From: a bacterium | GTDB taxonomy: Bacteria > Babelota > Babeliae > Babelales > RVW-14 | DNA: 10,884 bases | Direction: 5' to 3' | Assembly: GCA_023249895.1 (NCBI GenBank) | Contig: JAHFBS010000015.1 | Span: 1 to 10,884, forward strand | Shown: positions 8,248-10,884 of the stretch, one piece after another | Layout of the letters: every line of letters starts with the position of its first letter | Position numbering within the stretch: the stretch's first letter is position 1 | Made by a program: the position numbers and the translations under genes | The notes under the pieces: generated by a model | What the model saw: only the letters and a program-made list of their open reading frames with translations | Databases searched by the model: none | What the model was told of the DNA's origin: nothing

Positions 8248-8308
8248 ACGCTAGAATTTTCTCCGAAATTTGTTTTACTTAGAGCCGCATAATTTTAGGC
8301 CCTCAATC

Positions 8309-8313
8309 AGGAG
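8309..8313 (+). promoter_or_regulatory. Ribosome binding site deciding the cdd start
   Basis: AGGAG lies 4 bases before the ATG at 8318. The frame is open up to a TTG at 8270, but that codon has no ribosome binding site and would add 16 residues not expected in cytidine deaminases. Confidence 0.7.
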
Positions 8314-8317
8314 TCTT

Positions 8318-8878
8318 ATGGCTGGAGTAAAAACATTTTCTTACACCGTCACCGCAACACTTGCACACTTTGCTGACCTATCAGCATCAGAACAAGAACT
8401 TGTCTATGCGGCGCTTAACGCACGACGTAATGCTCAAGCACCCTACTCTCATTATTTTGTCGGTGCTGCCGTACGCTCGAACAAAGGGACTCTCCACACC
8501 GGCTGCAATGTTGAACGCTGCAGCTACACCCAAACAACGCATGCTGAACAAAACGCAATCGATAACATGATTGCGCATTGGGGACCGTCAAAAATTGAAA
8601 CCATTGCTATCGTTGGCGGACCTGCATCAGCAACGCCAGCCCCAAATCTTAACCCTCTTATCACAACACTTACCCACCCGGAAGAAGCAACGCTTCCCTG
8701 CGGCCACTGCCGACAAATTATCTGGGAAAATTGTTTTGGCGACCACAACGTAACCATTCTTTCACTCACGCCGCACGGCGATATTCTCCGAGCCACCATT
8801 CGTGATTTTCTTCCTATGTGCTTTGGCCCCGATCAATTAGGTATAGATTATGCAAACAGATCTGCAACAGTCATTTAA
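8318..8878 (+). CDS. cdd: Cytidine deaminase
   Basis: This zinc enzyme converts cytidine or deoxycytidine to uridine or deoxyuridine in the cytoplasm, as part of pyrimidine salvage. The 186 residues show APYSHYFVGAAV (41-52), the nucleoside-binding NVE (64-66), HAEQNA with zinc ligand H75 and catalytic E77, PCGHCRQ with zinc ligands C128 and C131, and FLPMCFGPDQLG near the end. The His-Cys-Cys ligand set and the FGPxxL motif are those of the long dimeric E. coli type (about 294 residues). This protein has only the catalytic domain and is closer in length to the tetrameric type, which normally uses three cysteines. About 20 extra residues (101-122, Pro/Thr-rich) precede the PCGHC motif. The gene lies 70 bases after translocase C and overlaps the downstream helicase gene by 29 bases. 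Salvage of host pyrimidines fits its position beside nucleotide carriers. Confidence 0.93.
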   Translation: MAGVKTFSYTVTATLAHFADLSASEQELVYAALNARRNAQAPYSHYFVGAAVRSNKGTLHTGCNVERCSYTQTTHAEQNAIDNMIAHWGPSKIETIAIVGGPASATPAPNLNPLITTLTHPEEATLPCGHCRQIIWENCFGDHNVTILSLTPHGDILRATIRDFLPMCFGPDQLGIDYANRSATVI

Positions 8879-10884
8879 TTCATTTCTTGCAACACAACTT
8901 AATGATGCACAACGCGCCGCCGTTGAGCAGAACACGGGAGCACTGCTTGTCATAGCGGGCGCAGGATCGGGCAAAACACGTGTCATCACGTCACGCATCG
9001 CACACCTTATCCTCAATCATAACGTCCCTGCACACTCGATTGTGGCTCTCACCTTTACCAATAAAGCTGCCGGCGAAATGCGCGAACGCTTAATCAAAAC
9101 GTTTCAAGCACAACACCAGCCGCCATTCATTGGCACCTTTCACGCGTACTGTTTATTGCTCTTACGTGCACACTCTGCGCTGCTACCCTTTCCTCGATTT
9201 ACCATTATCGATGCTGATGACCAGCTCGATTTGATCAAAAAAATCTGCAAAAAATATGTCGTCAATAAATACATGACGCCGGCACACATCGCCCACGCTA
9301 TTTCAAATTACAAAAATGGCGTTGCGCAACAAAAATGCGTCACAGACCCCTGGCCTTCGACAATGGTCCGTGATATCTACGTCGAATACGAACACGAAAA
9401 GACTCAATCCCGCTGCTTAGATTTTGATGATCTTCTTGTCTGGGTGCTTAAATTATTACAAACCAACACAGCATTTCGAGAACAGCTTCAAAACAAAGTT
9501 CGCCATATTTTGGTTGATGAATACCAAGACACCAGCCACGTCCAACATCAACTGCTCCTTCATCTTGCACGTGATGATAAGAAAAAATTTATCCTCGATT
9601 CAATGTGCGCTGTCGGTGATGAAGATCAATCGATTTACTCATGGCGTGGCGCAACGGTCGCCAACATGCTCACGTTTGCCAACGATTTTGCACCGGCCAC
9701 CCGTGTACGCATCGAACAAAATTACCGTTCGGTACAACCAATTTTGCAGGCGGCCAATAGTGTTATCGAACACAATGTTCTACGCAATCCTAAGGAGCTC
9801 TGGTCAACACGCGAAGCCAAGCATCGTATTTTGCACGTTGCCTGTAACACCGGAGATCAGGAAGCACAAACTATTGCTGCGCTGATTGCAAGCAAACGTC
9901 GCCACAAAGCGCATCAGTCGCTGGCCGTGCTCTATCGCACGCACTTTCAATCACGCACGCTTGAAGAAGCACTTATTCATCGCGCCATTCCCTATCGCAT
10001 TATTGGCGGCATTCGCTTTTATGAACGTAAAGAAATTAAAGATCTTTTGGCCTATCTGCGCCTGGTAGCCAATCCGTATGACAAAATAAGCTTTCTGCGC
10101 GTCATCAATACGCCCACGCGCGGCCTTGGCGAAAAAACTGAAGAACAAATCTTACACGCCTGGTCGCTACAACCACTCTTCGATTTTACCCAACTCATCA
10201 AAGATATGTGCGCCAATCCAGACTCGCCCCTTCCTGCCAGCAAGCGCACCGCATTGACCGATTTTAGTGCTCTTTTTGAAGGCCTGAGTGTTGAACAGTC
10301 ACCGCGCGTTATACTTGATCAGATTCTTGAACGCACCAACTACATCGGATATCTGGCAGAAAATTATGAACCGCAAGAATCACAAGCGAAAATAGATAAC
10401 GTACAAGAACTTGCACAAGCCGTTCTGCTCAGCGAGCAAAAAGGCCAAGACCTTGAAACCTTTCTTCACGATGTCAGTCTCCTGCAAGAAAAGATCGATG
10501 CTGATAATGCCTCAGATTTTGTACCCCTTATGACGCTGCATGCAGCAAAAGGCCTTGAATTTAATACCGTTATTATTGCAGGGATTGAAGAAGGTCTTTT
10601 GCCCAACAATCGCTCACTCAATTCAAACGAAGCGCTTGAAGAAGAACGTCGCCTTATGTATGTCGGCATGACGCGAGCAGAAGAGTATTTGATACTTACC
10701 AGCGCCCAGTCGCGCTTCACATTTGGACACGTTGTTGATCAAGCACCCTCACGCTTTCTTGATGAGATTCCCAAAAATCTTGTACAAACTATCACCCTTG
10801 ATAACTTCACCGTTGCCTCAGCACCAACACTTATTGAACAGTGGTTTACGCATGGCACCACCATGCCCGTATCACCACGCTTTA
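8850..10884 (+). CDS. uvrD: UvrD/PcrA-type superfamily 1 DNA helicase (cut by right edge)
   Basis: This is a 3'-5' ATP-dependent DNA helicase used in excision and mismatch repair and in clearing the replication fork. The frame is open for 678 residues from the ATG at 8850 to the edge. Motifs in order are Q motif LNDAQRAAV (17-25), Walker A GAGSGKT (37-43), TFTNKAAGEMRERL (68-81), GTFHAYC (95-101), LDFDDLL (190-196), Walker B VDEYQDTS (222-229), motif III GDEDQSIYSWRGA (256-268), NYRS (291-294), LYRTHFQSRTLEEAL (361-375), TLHAAKGLEF (562-571) and RRLMYVGMTRAEE (600-612). All are intact. PcrA and UvrD usually have 700-750 residues, so only the C-terminal tail is missing. Whether it is UvrD, PcrA or Rep cannot be settled from motifs alone. 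AGG lies 8 bases upstream of the start, inside cdd. The 29-base overlap with cdd, in another frame, implies translational coupling. Confidence 0.95.
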   Translation, partial: MQTDLQQSFNSFLATQLNDAQRAAVEQNTGALLVIAGAGSGKTRVITSRIAHLILNHNVPAHSIVALTFTNKAAGEMRERLIKTFQAQHQPPFIGTFHAYCLLLLRAHSALLPFPRFTIIDADDQLDLIKKICKKYVVNKYMTPAHIAHAISNYKNGVAQQKCVTDPWPSTMVRDIYVEYEHEKTQSRCLDFDDLLVWVLKLLQTNTAFREQLQNKVRHILVDEYQDTSHVQHQLLLHLARDDKKKFILDSMCAVGDEDQSIYSWRGATVANMLTFANDFAPATRVRIEQNYRSVQPILQAANSVIEHNVLRNPKELWSTREAKHRILHVACNTGDQEAQTIAALIASKRRHKAHQSLAVLYRTHFQSRTLEEALIHRAIPYRIIGGIRFYERKEIKDLLAYLRLVANPYDKISFLRVINTPTRGLGEKTEEQILHAWSLQPLFDFTQLIKDMCANPDSPLPASKRTALTDFSALFEGLSVEQSPRVILDQILERTNYIGYLAENYEPQESQAKIDNVQELAQAVLLSEQKGQDLETFLHDVSLLQEKIDADNASDFVPLMTLHAAKGLEFNTVIIAGIEEGLLPNNRSLNSNEALEEERRLMYVGMTRAEEYLILTSAQSRFTFGHVVDQAPSRFLDEIPKNLVQTITLDNFTVASAPTLIEQWFTHGTTMPVSPRF

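Noticed and set aside
8248..8317. Promoter or terminator between translocase C and cdd
   Set aside because: TAGAAT (8252-8257) and CATAAT (8288-8293) look like -10 boxes but have no -35 partner. The AATTT/AAATT pairing is too weak for a terminator.
9424..10068. Plus-strand open frames of 153 and 60 codons near the right end
   Set aside because: They lie in another frame inside the uninterrupted UvrD/PcrA frame, which carries every helicase motif.

Overview
The window reads as a chromosomal segment of an obligately intracellular, energy-parasitic bacterium. It carries three ATP/ADP translocase (NTT/Tlc family) genes in one cluster, with a secreted ankyrin-repeat protein among them and bacterial housekeeping genes (SecA, F1-ATPase beta and epsilon, UvrD/PcrA helicase) on both sides. 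The genes use the standard bacterial code, AGGAGG-type ribosome binding sites and sigma70-like promoters. From memory, this mix best fits Candidatus Dependentiae (TM6, Babela-like protist endosymbionts). Chlamydiae, Rickettsiales or an amoeba symbiont of another phylum cannot be excluded without a phylogeny.

Layout. Positions 1-1069 (minus strand) hold the N-terminal 356 residues of SecA, cut by the left edge. A 192-base divergent gap carries the atpD promoter. Positions 1262-3001 hold atpD and atpC, without atpA, atpG or the other ATP synthase genes beside them, so the ATP synthase locus is split. At 3002-3134 there is a promoter-like pair followed by an intrinsic terminator directly in front of the first translocase gene. 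Positions 3135-8247 hold translocase A, a secreted ankyrin protein, translocase B (the strongest promoter and ribosome binding site in the window) and translocase C. A perfect intrinsic terminator sits between B and C, 15 bases upstream of the start codon of C. Positions 8318-8878 hold a cytidine deaminase. It overlaps by 29 bases a UvrD/PcrA-type helicase gene that runs off the right edge.

How the genes fit together. The cell probably imports host ATP (and perhaps other nucleotides) through the three translocases while keeping at least part of an F-type ATP synthase. The ankyrin protein has a signal peptide, so it could leave the cytoplasm through SecA/SecYEG, possibly to meet host proteins. 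Cytidine deaminase fits salvage of host pyrimidines. No gene here is visibly broken.

The least ordinary parts are the regulatory layout of the translocase cluster, where terminators lie immediately before two of the three starts, and the residue differences between the three paralogs. In particular, translocase A lacks a membrane acidic residue that the other two keep. I found no CRISPR array, tRNA, rRNA or insertion sequence.
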